The position numbers were made by a program, and so were the translations under genes. Of a DNA stretch of 7,412 nucleotides, positions 1 through 6,773 are shown one piece after another. The stretch covers positions 1-7,412 of the forward strand of contig WTHL01000075.1 of NCBI GenBank assembly GCA_011523155.1, in the 5' to 3' direction. Positions within the stretch are counted from its first letter, which is position 1, and every line of letters starts with the position of its first letter. Below the pieces are notes generated by a model. It made no database searches. It saw nothing but the letters and a program-made list of their open reading frames with translations, and was not told the DNA's origin. This DNA is from Synechococcus sp. PL34863bin_39 (lineage in GTDB: Bacteria > Cyanobacteriota > Cyanobacteriia > PCC-6307 > Cyanobiaceae).

Positions 1-417
1 GCCGGACGATTCCGTGGGGTGGTCTGCATCGCAGCCGGCGGCGGGATCTACCAGCCACGCGCCTTCAGGACACTGCGACGCGGAGGTCGCTGGGCCGTCA
101 ACCTCCGCCCTCCATTACCCCTGAAGCTTGGCCCCTTTCAGGCTGAACAGCGGGCGGCACTGGGGTTGCTCACGAACAGCACCTGCCGTGGAGCCGTTCA
201 ACAGATTCCAAGACTCGTGGCGGATCTCGCCGTTGAGAGCCTCTGGATCAGCGGGAGCGACGACCGGGTGATGGAGCCGCGCTACGTGCGCCATCTCGCG
301 GGGTACACCCCCCGACACAGCTTTATCTCGATCGACAAGTGCGGACATCTGCCGATGCAGACCCACCCCCAGACGCTCAAGACCACGCTCGAGACCTGGC
401 TGGGAAAGCAGGCCTGA
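1..417 (+). CDS. Alpha/beta hydrolase fold protein, C-terminal part (5' end outside window)
   Basis: This is the 3' part (about 138 residues) of a gene that enters from the left edge; the frame is open from base 1, so no start can be assigned. What remains fits the second half of an alpha/beta hydrolase. The text near the left edge (RFRGVVCIAAGGG) resembles the strand that follows the nucleophile elbow. Later come SGSDDRVMEP, where D88 is the likely catalytic acid, and KCGHLPMQ, where H116 is the likely catalytic histidine, followed by the usual C-terminal helix. The nucleophile motif (GxSxG) would lie upstream and is not visible, so neither activity nor substrate can be stated. It converges with the ABC exporter, with only four bases between the two TGA stops. 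Family assignment is fairly safe; function is unknown. Confidence 0.8.
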   Translation, partial: AGRFRGVVCIAAGGGIYQPRAFRTLRRGGRWAVNLRPPLPLKLGPFQAEQRAALGLLTNSTCRGAVQQIPRLVADLAVESLWISGSDDRVMEPRYVRHLAGYTPRHSFISIDKCGHLPMQTHPQTLKTTLETWLGKQA

Positions 418-421
418 GACC

Positions 422-2239
422 TCAGAGGCTCGCCAACCCCCGTTCCTGAAGTTCAGCCAGTTCGGCATAGAGCCCGCCGAGATCCCTCAACTCCTGGTGG
501 GTGCCCTGCTCGATTAACCGTCCACGACGCAGCACAAGGATGCGGTCTGCAGCCTCCACCGTGGCAAGCCGGTGGGCAATCACCACAGCAGTGCGGCGTG
601 CGAGAAGTCTGTCGAGGTCCCGCTGAAGCGTGGCTTCGGTGGAAGGGTCCATGAAGGCGGTGGCCTCATCCATGACCAGAACAGTCGGGTTGCGGATCGC
701 AACGCGTGCCACTGCCAGAAGCTGACGTTCACCGGAGGACAGGTTGCCGCCACGCTCGCGCAATGTGGTGTCCAGGCCCTGAGGAAGTCGCTTCAGCAGG
801 GGATCAAGCCCCAGATCACGGCAGATGCCCTCGAGACGGGCGTCATCCATCGGAACATCGAGTCGGAGGTTGTCGCCGACGGTGCCGCTGAACAGAAAGG
901 TGTCCTGAAGAACAACACCAAGCTGACGCCGAAGCTCCTGCATCGGCAGGGAGCGGATGTCACGCCCATCCAGAAGGATTCGACCCTGCTGGGGCTCATA
1001 CAGGCGACAGAGCAGACGGATGACGGTGCTTTTCCCCGATCCCGTCGGACCCACCAGCGCCACATGCTCGCCCGCGGCGATGCGAAAGCTGAGATCGCGC
1101 AGGATCGGCTCGTCAGGCCGATAGGCGAACGTGACGTTCTCAAAGATCACCTCGCCACGAGGATCCCTGGCTGTAGCCAGCGCCCTGGACTCAGTGGCGG
1201 ATGGCGAAGCCTGGCGGTCGGTGATCTCCAGGGGCTCTTCAAGGAGTTCACCGATCCGTTCGACGGCGGTGAGTCCCCCCTGGATCTGGGTGAAGCGTTC
1301 CGCGAGCTGCCGCAGCGGGTCGAAAAGCTTCTGGGAATAGAGGATGAAGGTGGTGAGGGTTCCGAGACCCATGGCACCAGCGGTGACCATCCAACCGCCG
1401 AGGGCAAGGACCATGGCCACGGCACCGAGCGCCACCCATTCGATGAAGGCCGAGATGCTGCTGTCGAAGAAGATCGTTCCATTCACAGCCCTGCGGTAAG
1501 CAAGCCCTGTGGTGTTGAAGCGGTCACCATTGACGGCTTCACGGCGGAACATCTGAACCACCTCCAGCCCCTGCAGGTTCTCCTGAAAGTCAGCGTTGAG
1601 CTGGGACAGCTCCTCCCTCACCCGATAGTTGGCTTTGCGATAACGACGCTGAAGCCAGAGGATGACCAGCGTCACGGGAATCTGCACGACCAGCAGCAGC
1701 ACGCCGAGGCGCCACTCCACAAGAAGCATCGTCACAGCAATCACGGACAGGCTGACCAGGTCGCCGAGAACCCCGACTGCACCGCTGCCGAAGACCTCGG
1801 CAAGGGCGTCGACATCACTGGTGAGCCGCGTCAGGAGCTTGCCGACGGGCATGCGGTCATGGAACCGGACAGACAGATTGATCGCATGGGCAAACAGATC
1901 CTCGCGAATGCGCGCCGTCAGCCGTTGACCGACTGCCTGGATGTTGAAGAGCTGAATTCCCTGAAGGGCCAGCCGCAGGAACACTGAGAACAGCAGCACA
2001 GTGACGATCAGATTGAGCGCCACGGGCGTCTCTAGCCCCTGAAAGACAGGAAGCACGGATTCCTTTGTGTCACCACCGACGCGCCGCAGGACGGCAATGG
2101 CCTGCCCGACCAGCAGGGGCTGGATGGCTCCCGCAAGGGCGAGAGGCACCAGGAGCACCAGGGTCAGGGACAGACGACGTCGGTCACGACTGAGATAGCG
2201 CCCCAGTCGCTTGACCCTCTGCAGATCGGATCCCGCCAT
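422..2239 (-). CDS. ABC exporter, fused membrane and ATPase domains (MdlB/MsbA-like)
   Basis: A 605-residue half-transporter of the type I exporter class, expected to work as a dimer in the cytoplasmic membrane and pump a drug, lipid or peptide outward using ATP. Residues 1 to about 330 form the membrane domain, with hydrophobic segments near 25-47, 74-97, 152-175, 177-197, 263-283 and 286-303. The ATPase domain follows: Walker A GPTGSGKS at 397-404, Q-loop Q445, signature LSSGE at 500-504, Walker B ending in D524-E525, and H-loop H556. The D-loop reads AFMD in place of the common SALD. All catalytic residues are present, so it should be active. The ATG shares its A with the hisG stop (TGATG), which fixes the start and implies translational coupling to hisG. 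No substrate can be read from the sequence; the link to histidine synthesis may only be positional. Confidence 0.93.
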   Translation of the reverse strand: MAGSDLQRVKRLGRYLSRDRRRLSLTLVLLVPLALAGAIQPLLVGQAIAVLRRVGGDTKESVLPVFQGLETPVALNLIVTVLLFSVFLRLALQGIQLFNIQAVGQRLTARIREDLFAHAINLSVRFHDRMPVGKLLTRLTSDVDALAEVFGSGAVGVLGDLVSLSVIAVTMLLVEWRLGVLLLVVQIPVTLVILWLQRRYRKANYRVREELSQLNADFQENLQGLEVVQMFRREAVNGDRFNTTGLAYRRAVNGTIFFDSSISAFIEWVALGAVAMVLALGGWMVTAGAMGLGTLTTFILYSQKLFDPLRQLAERFTQIQGGLTAVERIGELLEEPLEITDRQASPSATESRALATARDPRGEVIFENVTFAYRPDEPILRDLSFRIAAGEHVALVGPTGSGKSTVIRLLCRLYEPQQGRILLDGRDIRSLPMQELRRQLGVVLQDTFLFSGTVGDNLRLDVPMDDARLEGICRDLGLDPLLKRLPQGLDTTLRERGGNLSSGERQLLAVARVAIRNPTVLVMDEATAFMDPSTEATLQRDLDRLLARRTAVVIAHRLATVEAADRILVLRRGRLIEQGTHQELRDLGGLYAELAELQERGLASL

Positions 2240-2892
2240 CAGGCGCTCACCACAGGCACCGGCGTGGCCAGGCGCATCGCATCGACAATCTCCCGCAGCT
2301 CACCGTTGTCGAGACGCATCGCCAGGGGATGGCCCACCAGCCGCGCTGTGGTGTGAAACAGATCCTCGATCGCGACAAGGCCGTTGTCGCGAAGGGTGCG
2401 ACCTGTGGCCACAAGATCGACGATGGCCTCAGCAATCCCTGTGATCGGCCCCAGCTCCACGGAGCCGGTCAGGTGCACCAGCTCGACAGGAAGATCGAGG
2501 TCATCGAAGTAGTCCCGAGCACAACGGGTGAACTTGCTGGCAACCCTGCAGTGGGGTGGAAGGTCCGACGCCCTGCGGTAACCGCTGCTTTCCTTGACGG
2601 CGACGGACATCCGGCAACCTCCGAACTGGAGGTCAACAAGCTGGGCGACAGGCATCTGGTGCTCTCTGAGCACGTCGTAGCCGACAACACCGAGCTGGGC
2701 CTGGCCGTAGGCGACATAAACAGGCACATCCCCATTGCGAACGAGCAGAGCCCTGGCTCTGCCGCAGCGGGACGGCACCATCAGCTGGCGGTTGTCAGGG
2801 TCAAGAACCGCTGAGAAATCAAGACCGGCTGCCGTGAAACGCGCCACCGAATCCTTCAGCAGCGCCCCTTTGGCCAGAGCGACGGTGATCAT
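2239..2892 (-). CDS. hisG: ATP phosphoribosyltransferase, short (HisZ-dependent) form
   Basis: Catalyses the first step of histidine synthesis, joining ATP and PRPP to give phosphoribosyl-ATP in the cytoplasm. The protein has 217 residues, the size of the short HisG form, which lacks the C-terminal regulatory domain and normally works in a hetero-octamer with HisZ. The N-terminus [12 protein letters not shown] is the family start. The PRPP-binding loop is clear at about 152-170 ([19 protein letters not shown], with T163-G164-R165-T166). The start ATG is at 2892, 29 bases from the divergent glyoxalase II-like gene; no strong Shine-Dalgarno sequence is seen. No other his gene is in the window, which suits the scattered his genes of cyanobacteria. 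Feedback control by histidine would need HisZ, encoded elsewhere. The TGA stop overlaps the exporter start by one base. Confidence 0.95.
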   Translation of the reverse strand: MITVALAKGALLKDSVARFTAAGLDFSAVLDPDNRQLMVPSRCGRARALLVRNGDVPVYVAYGQAQLGVVGYDVLREHQMPVAQLVDLQFGGCRMSVAVKESSGYRRASDLPPHCRVASKFTRCARDYFDDLDLPVELVHLTGSVELGPITGIAEAIVDLVATGRTLRDNGLVAIEDLFHTTARLVGHPLAMRLDNGELREIVDAMRLATPVPVVSA

Positions 2893-2921
2893 GGATTGAA
2901 GCTTCGACCTGGACTTTAACG
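2893..2921. promoter_or_regulatory. 29-bp divergent hisG / glyoxalase II-like intergenic region
   Basis: Both start codons flank only 29 bases, so any promoters must overlap each other or lie inside the opposing genes. The centre holds the 8-bp palindrome GAAGCTTC (2898-2905), and the right side holds an A/T-rich stretch, CTTTAAC. On the minus strand this gives TTAAAG as a poor -10 candidate for hisG, but no -35 match accompanies it. I see no assignable promoter; this entry marks only where divergent control should be sought. Confidence 0.3.
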
Positions 2922-3707
2922 ATGCCCCCGACCCCGCCGATCGCCCTGAGGCCTGTCGCGGTCGCCGAGGGCATCCATCAGATCCCCGTCTTGAGCGACA
3001 ACATCATCTGGATCTGGGTGCGGGCCGGGAAAGCGGTCGTGGTCGATCCCGCCGTGGGTGATCCGGTGATCGCATGGCTGGAGGAACGCGACCTGGACCT
3101 GGACGCGGTGCTGCAGACCCATCACCATTCCGACCACATCGGAGGCACTCCAGCGCTGATCAATCGCTGGCCCGATGCCGAGGTGATCGCGGCCGCCGAC
3201 GATCGGGACCGCATTCCACTGCAGACGATCTCCGTCAGAGGGGGAGATCAGGTCGCACTTCTGGGGCAGATGGTGAGTGTGATCGACGTTCCCGCCCATA
3301 CGCGCTGTCACATCGCCTTCGTCCTTCCTGCCGGGGATGAATCAAGCGGCGCTGCGGCTCTCTTCTGTGGTGACACGCTGTTCGGGGGCGGCTGCGGCCG
3401 GCTGTTCGAAGGCAACGCCGACGACATGCACAGGGCACTGCGAACCCTGGCATCGCTGCCGGAGGACACAGGCGTGCATTGCGCGCATGAATACACCGAA
3501 GCGAATCTCCGCTGGGCAGCACAACTGAGACCCGACGACTCCGCCATCAAAAGCCGACTTGAACAGGTCAAAGCGCTGCGTTCCCGAGGTGAAAGCAGCC
3601 TGCCCAGCTCCATCGCCCTGGAAAAGCGAACCAATCTTTTCCTGCAGGCTGAGTCGGCCGAAGAACTCGCCGAGCTTCGGAGCCACAAGGATCAGTGGCG
3701 CGGATGA
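2922..3707 (+). CDS. gloB: Glyoxalase II-like hydrolase (hydroxyacylglutathione hydrolase), metallo-beta-lactamase fold
   Basis: Predicted cytoplasmic enzyme that hydrolyses S-D-lactoylglutathione to D-lactate and glutathione, the second step of methylglyoxal detoxification. The 261 residues match the usual glyoxalase II length. The binuclear metal site is complete: THHHSDH at 66-72 gives H67, H69, D71 and H72; H126 (PAHT), D151 ([12 protein letters not shown]) and H189 (CAHEYT) complete it. The C-terminal region has KRTNLFLQA near 235-243, matching the family's glutathione-contact segment, which argues for true glyoxalase II and not a generic MBL hydrolase. The ATG at 2922 is chosen because the homologous part begins soon after; the preceding bases show no clear ribosome site. 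The gene is divergent from hisG, and its last 16 bases overlap the tail of the FutC-like gene. No glyoxalase I is in the window. Confidence 0.93.
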   Translation: MPPTPPIALRPVAVAEGIHQIPVLSDNIIWIWVRAGKAVVVDPAVGDPVIAWLEERDLDLDAVLQTHHHSDHIGGTPALINRWPDAEVIAAADDRDRIPLQTISVRGGDQVALLGQMVSVIDVPAHTRCHIAFVLPAGDESSGAAALFCGDTLFGGGCGRLFEGNADDMHRALRTLASLPEDTGVHCAHEYTEANLRWAAQLRPDDSAIKSRLEQVKALRSRGESSLPSSIALEKRTNLFLQAESAEELAELRSHKDQWRG

Positions 3708-4840
3708 GCGCTGGACCTGAGGGCCAGACGCTGGGGGAACAGCAACACGGTTGCATCGTCATGCAGTCGGAGGTTGCAGCGGGTCCCCCTCTGGTGATCC
3801 TGCGCGAGGGGAAGACTGATGCGCAGCTGCTGGCCGCCCGCTTCAACGCGATAGAGCCATTCACGGCCCAGAAACTCACGACCCATCACACAGGCCTCTC
3901 CCTCAGGGTCCAGCTGCAGCTGGATCGCTCCTGGATCCACCAGCAGAACGGATTCCGGCGCATTGCCGGAAAGGGATGACGGCGGATCAGACGATCTGGC
4001 CACCAGGGGGCCCAGCGAGCAGCGCCAGATCGCTCCTCCCACATGCGTCACGGGGATGAGGTTGCCCTGAAGCACGAATCGCCCGACAAAGGGGGTGGCA
4101 GGGGATTCCACCAGGACGCGCGGAGAGGCGCATTGATGCAGAACCCCGTCCTGCATCACGGCGACGCGGTCACAGATGGCCAGGGCCTCGGCCGGGTCAT
4201 GGGTGACCAGAATTCCCGATGTGCCGCAGCGACTGAGCACGGCCGGGAGTTCACTGCGCAGGCGCAGGCGCACCTCCACGTCCAGATTGGAGAACGGCTC
4301 GTCCAGCAGAACGACAGCGGGTGCGGGAGCAAGGGCCCGGGCCAGCGCCAGCCTCTGACGCTGGCCGCCTGACAGTTCGTGGGGGTAGCGCTCGATCAGC
4401 CTCTCCAGACCGAGGAGTTCAAGCAACCAGGCGGCACGACTGGTGTCCTGCCCACGGCGAAGCCCGAAACAGGTGTTGTCCCAGGCCGTGAGATGGGGGA
4501 ACAGGGCATAGTCCTGAAAGACCATGCCCACACCGCGACGCTCCGGAGGCAGGCAGCGCTGCGATGTGGCAACGGCGCGACCGTGCATGCACACCTCACC
4601 GAGGGAGGGACGCTCGAAACCGGCGATCAACCTCAACAGCGTGGTCTTCCCGCACCCTGATGGCCCCAGAAGCCCGACCAGCTCACCGGGCTGAAGCGCA
4701 AGGTCGATGCCCTGAAGGGTCCATTCATCACTCGAGGCCGCGTAGCGATGCCACAACCCGCGGACCTCGACCGGGGGCTCCTTGGAGGCCTCAACCGCGG
4801 CGAGCAAGCGGGTGGCAGCTGAATCGTCCGACACTGTCAA
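3692..4840 (-). CDS. futC: ABC importer ATPase with TOBE-like C-terminus, iron(III)-type (FutC/FbpC-like)
   Basis: ATP-hydrolysing subunit of a binding-protein-dependent importer, bound to the inner face of the cytoplasmic membrane. Motifs in the 382-residue product: Walker A GPSGCGKT at 59-66, Q-loop Q109 within [11 protein letters not shown], signature LSGGQ at 156-160, Walker B VVLLDEP with E181, and H-loop H214 in LVTHDPAEA. About 120 residues after the ATPase domain (from about 250) resemble the TOBE-containing regulatory tail of the FbpC/PotA/CysA group. The closest general resemblance is to cyanobacterial FutC (ferric iron), but polyamine, sulfate or thiamine systems share this layout, so the symbol is tentative. 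The start is TTG at 4840, supported by GAGGAG nine bases upstream; GTG at 4834 is an alternative. No permease or binding-protein gene is adjacent. The 3' end overlaps the glyoxalase II-like gene by 16 bases. Confidence 0.85.
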   Translation of the reverse strand: MTVSDDSAATRLLAAVEASKEPPVEVRGLWHRYAASSDEWTLQGIDLALQPGELVGLLGPSGCGKTTLLRLIAGFERPSLGEVCMHGRAVATSQRCLPPERRGVGMVFQDYALFPHLTAWDNTCFGLRRGQDTSRAAWLLELLGLERLIERYPHELSGGQRQRLALARALAPAPAVVLLDEPFSNLDVEVRLRLRSELPAVLSRCGTSGILVTHDPAEALAICDRVAVMQDGVLHQCASPRVLVESPATPFVGRFVLQGNLIPVTHVGGAIWRCSLGPLVARSSDPPSSLSGNAPESVLLVDPGAIQLQLDPEGEACVMGREFLGREWLYRVEAGGQQLRISLPLAQDHQRGTRCNLRLHDDATVLLFPQRLALRSSAHPRH

Positions 4841-4849
4841 AGGAACTGA

Positions 4850-4855
4850 CTCCTC
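4850..4855 (-). promoter_or_regulatory. Shine-Dalgarno sequence supporting the TTG start of the FutC-like gene
   Basis: The minus strand reads GAGGAG here, nine bases before TTG at 4840. Spacing is better for the TTG than for the in-frame GTG at 4834, which would lie 15 bases away. It is the clearest ribosome binding site noticed in the window and decides the start. Confidence 0.6.
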
Positions 4856-4874
4856 GCCATGAACCCCGAGGGCG

Positions 4875-4901
4875 ATGATGCAGACCCATTTTGCGTGTCA
4901 A
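4875..4901 (-). promoter_or_regulatory. Candidate promoter for the FutC-like gene
   Basis: The minus strand has a perfect -35 hexamer TTGACA (4901-4896), a 15-base spacer, and CATCAT (4880-4875), which matches four of six bases of TATAAT. Transcription would begin roughly 28 bases before the TTG start and include the GAGGAG site. The short spacer and imperfect -10 keep confidence low. The -35 would lie immediately before the ridA ATG at 4904, so the two divergent genes would share control DNA. No convincing Fur box is seen. Confidence 0.3.
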
Positions 4902-4903
4902 CG

Positions 4904-5302
4904 ATGTCGTCTTCACCGAATCAGGCCGTCACCACCGCATTGGCCCCGGCTCCGGTCGGTCCTTACAACCAGGCTGTGAAGGCGGGCGACTGGCTGTACT
5001 GCTCGGGACAGATTCCTCTGGATCCGGCCACTGGAGCGATGGTGGGTGACGGTGATGTGGAAGCGGAGGCACGCCAGGTGCTCAAGAATCTGGCCGCTGT
5101 CCTGACGGCCGCGGGCACCGATGCCTCACGTGTTGTGCGCACAACTGTCTTCCTGGCCGACCTGAATGACTTCCAGAAGGTGAATGCGCTTTACGCCGAG
5201 ATGTTCGGTGACGGCGTCAGTCCTGCCAGGGCCTGTGTGGAGGTTGCAGCGCTGCCGATGGGCGCCAGGGTCGAAATCGACTGTGTCGCTTATCTCGGTT
5301 AA
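4904..5302 (+). CDS. ridA: RidA family 2-iminobutanoate/2-iminopropanoate deaminase
   Basis: A cytoplasmic enzyme of the RidA/YjgF/UK114 family that hydrolyses reactive enamines and imines released by PLP enzymes such as threonine dehydratase, giving 2-oxo acids and ammonia. The ATG at 4904 gives 132 residues, close to the family's usual 127-132. An in-frame ATG at 4859 would add 15 poorly conserved-looking residues (NPEGDDADPFC) and is not preferred, although neither start has a good ribosome site. Family signatures are present: APVGPYNQAV at about 16-25, SGQIPLDP at 34-41, FLADLNDFQKVN at 83-94, and PARACVEVAALP at 107-118 with R109, the arginine that binds the substrate carboxylate. E124 is the conserved glutamate near the C-terminus. 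RidA normally forms a trimer with sites at the interfaces. It is divergent from the FutC-like gene. Confidence 0.93.
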   Translation: MSSSPNQAVTTALAPAPVGPYNQAVKAGDWLYCSGQIPLDPATGAMVGDGDVEAEARQVLKNLAAVLTAAGTDASRVVRTTVFLADLNDFQKVNALYAEMFGDGVSPARACVEVAALPMGARVEIDCVAYLG

Positions 5303-5365
5303 AGGGGAAAAAGTCCCGAGACGCCCCGGCGGTTTCATAGGTTGAAAGGTGCGCTGCGAGATTTC

Positions 5366-5590
5366 ATGGCCCAGGCCAAACTCACCATCGGTGAACTCGA
5401 AGCGGGTTATCCCCTTTACTGCAAGGCCCTGAGGCGTCTTCTGAAGGAGGGACGCAGCGTCGACGACATCAAGAAAACAGTCTGCTGGGGGCATCTCGAA
5501 ACCCTCAACCGCTGTCTTCCCAGCCGTTACAAAGCTCCCTCCTATCTGCTGGCGCTGATTCGGCGCGATCTGGAATCTCCCAAAGATTGA
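5366..5590 (+). CDS. Small conserved cyanobacterial protein of unknown function (possibly DUF3136)
   Basis: A 74-residue soluble, basic and probably all-helical protein. I recognise the pattern (LTIGELEAGYPLYCKALRRLL near the N-terminus, TVCWGHLETLNRCLP in the middle, YKAPSYLLALIRRDL near the end) as a small family confined to cyanobacteria, probably DUF3136, but cannot confirm the number. The function is unknown. Two short helical blocks separated by GRSVDDIKK could form a helix-turn-helix-like nucleic-acid-binding fold; that is inference only. Three cysteines are present (C19, C40 and C50, counting from the ATG), not spaced as a metal motif. The ATG at 5366 is preferred over an upstream TTG at 5342, because the similarity I recall begins at MAQAKLTIGELEAGY. 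It follows ridA after 63 bases and converges on cbbX with 11 bases between stops. Confidence 0.8.
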   Translation: MAQAKLTIGELEAGYPLYCKALRRLLKEGRSVDDIKKTVCWGHLETLNRCLPSRYKAPSYLLALIRRDLESPKD

Positions 5591-5607
5591 CCTGAGCAGA
5601 GTCAGGT
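5590..5607. terminator. Small hairpin between the convergent orphan gene and cbbX
   Basis: ACCTGA (5590-5595) and TCAGGT (5602-5607) form a perfect 6-bp stem with a 6-base loop. It begins at the last base of the orphan gene's stop and covers the cbbX stop. With no T-tract on either side, it is at best a weak bidirectional terminator or RNA 3'-end stabiliser, and a 6-bp stem can arise by chance. Confidence 0.3.
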
Positions 5608-6507
5608 GAGAGGACAGGAGGGATCACGCCCCTCAATTTCACCGTCAAAAACCCTGCTGCAAAGAATGTCTGAGGCCTGAATCGTGATCAGGTCCTCCCG
5701 GCTCAAAGGGGCCTCCATGCGCGAGAACAAACGATTGGCCTGTCGCAGGCGCATCCGATCGATGGCATTGCGAATCGAACGGGCATTGGCGAAGAAGGGA
5801 AGCTCGCGGCGGCGGCGAATGTAATCAGCAAACGCAAGCTCAGCGGTGGGGTCAAAGCGATAGTTCTGCTGAACGAGAAGTTTCTGAGCAATCTCCCTCA
5901 ATTCCTGATCGCTGTATTCAGGGAAATCAATGTGGTGAGACACTCTGGATTTGAGACCTGGATTGGATTGATAGAAGAGGTCCATCTCCTTTTTGTAGCC
6001 AGCGAAGATCACGACGAAATCGCCTCGCCGCTTCTCCATCTCCTGGAGAAGGATCTCAATCGCCTCGTCGCCATAATCGCGTTCATTTCCAGGCTTGTGG
6101 AGGTAATACGCCTCATCAATCAGCAACACCCCACCCTGAGCCCGCTGAATCATCTCCCGCGTCTTGGGAGCGGTATGGCCGACGTACTGACCGACAAGAT
6201 CGTCACGGGTGACGGCCACAAGATGGCCCTTCCTCAGATAACCAAGGCGGTGAAGAATCTGCGAGATCCTGCTTGCAACAGTGGTTTTGCCCGTTCCTGG
6301 ATTTCCCGTGAACGACATATGCAGCCCAGGCACGTCGCTCGTGAGGCTGAGGGAGCGACGTGCCTGCTCCACCAGGAGAAGCGCTGCGATTTCGCGGATC
6401 CTCGTCTTGACCGGACTCAATCCGACCAGTTCATGCTCCAGCTGGTCCAGAACCTCGGCGACACCTGACTGGTGATAATTGGCCGAAAGATCAATTGAGC
6501 AATCCAT
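5602..6507 (-). CDS. cbbX: CbbX-type AAA+ Rubisco activase
   Basis: AAA+ motor that uses ATP to remodel inhibited Rubisco and release bound sugar phosphates; the family works as a hexamer. Motifs in the 301-residue product: Walker A GNPGTGKT at 68-75, the pore-loop segment [11 protein letters not shown] around Y108, Walker B LLIDEA at 128-133, a likely arginine finger R188 in NPGLKSRV, and a sensor-2 block [11 protein letters not shown] at 241-251. These match proteobacterial CbbX along nearly the whole length, and all key ATPase residues are intact. The ATG at 6507 starts just before the conserved text; an upstream in-frame extension is acRAF coding sequence read in another frame. The start overlaps the acRAF 3' end by 17 bases with no strong ribosome site, suggesting translational coupling. 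CbbX is best studied on red-type Rubisco, while alpha-cyanobacteria use green-type Form IA, so the target here is uncertain. Confidence 0.93.
   Translation of the reverse strand: MDCSIDLSANYHQSGVAEVLDQLEHELVGLSPVKTRIREIAALLLVEQARRSLSLTSDVPGLHMSFTGNPGTGKTTVASRISQILHRLGYLRKGHLVAVTRDDLVGQYVGHTAPKTREMIQRAQGGVLLIDEAYYLHKPGNERDYGDEAIEILLQEMEKRRGDFVVIFAGYKKEMDLFYQSNPGLKSRVSHHIDFPEYSDQELREIAQKLLVQQNYRFDPTAELAFADYIRRRRELPFFANARSIRNAIDRMRLRQANRLFSRMEAPLSREDLITIQASDILCSRVFDGEIEGRDPSCPLT
6327..6366. repeat. 14-bp perfect inverted repeat inside cbbX
   Basis: CAGGCACGTCGCTC (6327-6340) and GAGCGACGTGCCTG (6353-6366) are exact reverse complements separated by 12 bases. In the cbbX message this is a long GC-rich stem, starting about 140 bases into the gene and covering codons 48-60 ([13 protein letters not shown]), just before Walker A. 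At random, a 14-bp perfect stem with a short loop is expected far less than once in a window of this size, although codon constraints and GC content raise that chance. Function is unknown. Confidence 0.85.
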
Positions 6508-6763
6508 CAACCGCTGCAGCGAAGGCGTGATCCTCACCCTGCAACAACGCCCCTTCCGTCTCATCCTGGGGTCGCAATGTGATGTTCACATAGGTGCGAC
6601 CGAAACTGATATCTGGAAAGCGCTGCCTGTCTTCACTGAGCGTCCCGAGACGGTCAAGAAAATCACGGGTGTCGTTGTAGGTCTCGAATTCGAAGCGCCG
6701 TTCCAGACGAACCGGACGCTGTCTTTCCTCCCAGTCGTGATTCACGGCCACCAGCTTCAGCAC
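6491..6763 (-). CDS. acRAF: acRAF: pterin-dehydratase-like Rubisco assembly factor of alpha-carboxysomes
   Basis: A 90-residue protein of the pterin-4a-carbinolamine dehydratase (PCD/DCoH) fold. It resembles acRAF, which assists Form IA Rubisco assembly and is encoded near alpha-carboxysome operons. The text [19 protein letters not shown] and the following [21 protein letters not shown] are the family core. Aligned by eye to true PCD, the catalytic HHP becomes R48-F49-P50 and the TTH motif becomes R64-P65-Q66, so all three active-site histidines are gone. The protein should not be a dehydratase. The start is GTG at 6763, ten bases after the upstream gene; a weak AGG nine bases before it overlaps that gene's TAG stop. 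The 3' end overlaps cbbX by 17 bases, so assembly factor and activase are made together. Gene-family call is firm; the exact role is taken from the family. Confidence 0.88.
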   Translation of the reverse strand: MLKLVAVNHDWEERQRPVRLERRFEFETYNDTRDFLDRLGTLSEDRQRFPDISFGRTYVNITLRPQDETEGALLQGEDHAFAAAVDGLLN

Positions 6764-6773
6764 TGAGCCGAAC

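Noticed and set aside
414..425. Hairpin CTGA-GACC-TCAG between convergent stops
   Set aside because: Two facing TGA codons are automatically reverse complements, so most of the short stem is explained by the stops. There is no T-tract.
572..1987. Long 471-codon open frame on the plus strand
   Set aside because: It lies entirely antisense within the ABC exporter, whose product has complete conserved motifs. Its translation shows no family pattern and looks like a high-GC shadow.
3909..3924. 16-bp perfect palindrome TCCAGCTGCAGCTGGA
   Set aside because: It arises from the repeated codons for Gln-Leu-Gln-Leu (CAG CTG CAG CTG) in the FutC-like gene, each pair being itself a palindrome, so no separate function is needed.
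4256..4276. Tandem GCGCAG-type hexamers
   Set aside because: Explained by alternating Arg and Leu codons (RLRLR) in the FutC-like ATPase.
4340..4366. 8-bp inverted repeat GGCCAGCG / CGCTGGCC
   Set aside because: It is in the ATPase signature-region codons of a GC-rich gene; this length with an 11-base loop is not surprising by chance.
4859..4903. Upstream ATG that would lengthen RidA by 15 residues
   Set aside because: RidA proteins are usually 127-132 residues, and the extra residues look unlike the family. The ATG at 4904 gives the normal length, although ribosome sites do not settle it.
5333..5347. Short inverted repeat TTTCA-TAGGT-TGAAA upstream of the small orphan gene
   Set aside because: A 5-bp arm is expected often by chance, and no promoter elements line up with it convincingly.
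5932..6468. 178-codon open frame on the plus strand inside cbbX
   Set aside because: Antisense to a well-conserved AAA+ gene, with no recognisable motif; treated as a shadow.
6508..6564. N-terminal extension of CbbX by 19 residues
   Set aside because: These codons are the acRAF 3' region in another frame, and CbbX-like sequence begins only shortly after the ATG at 6507.
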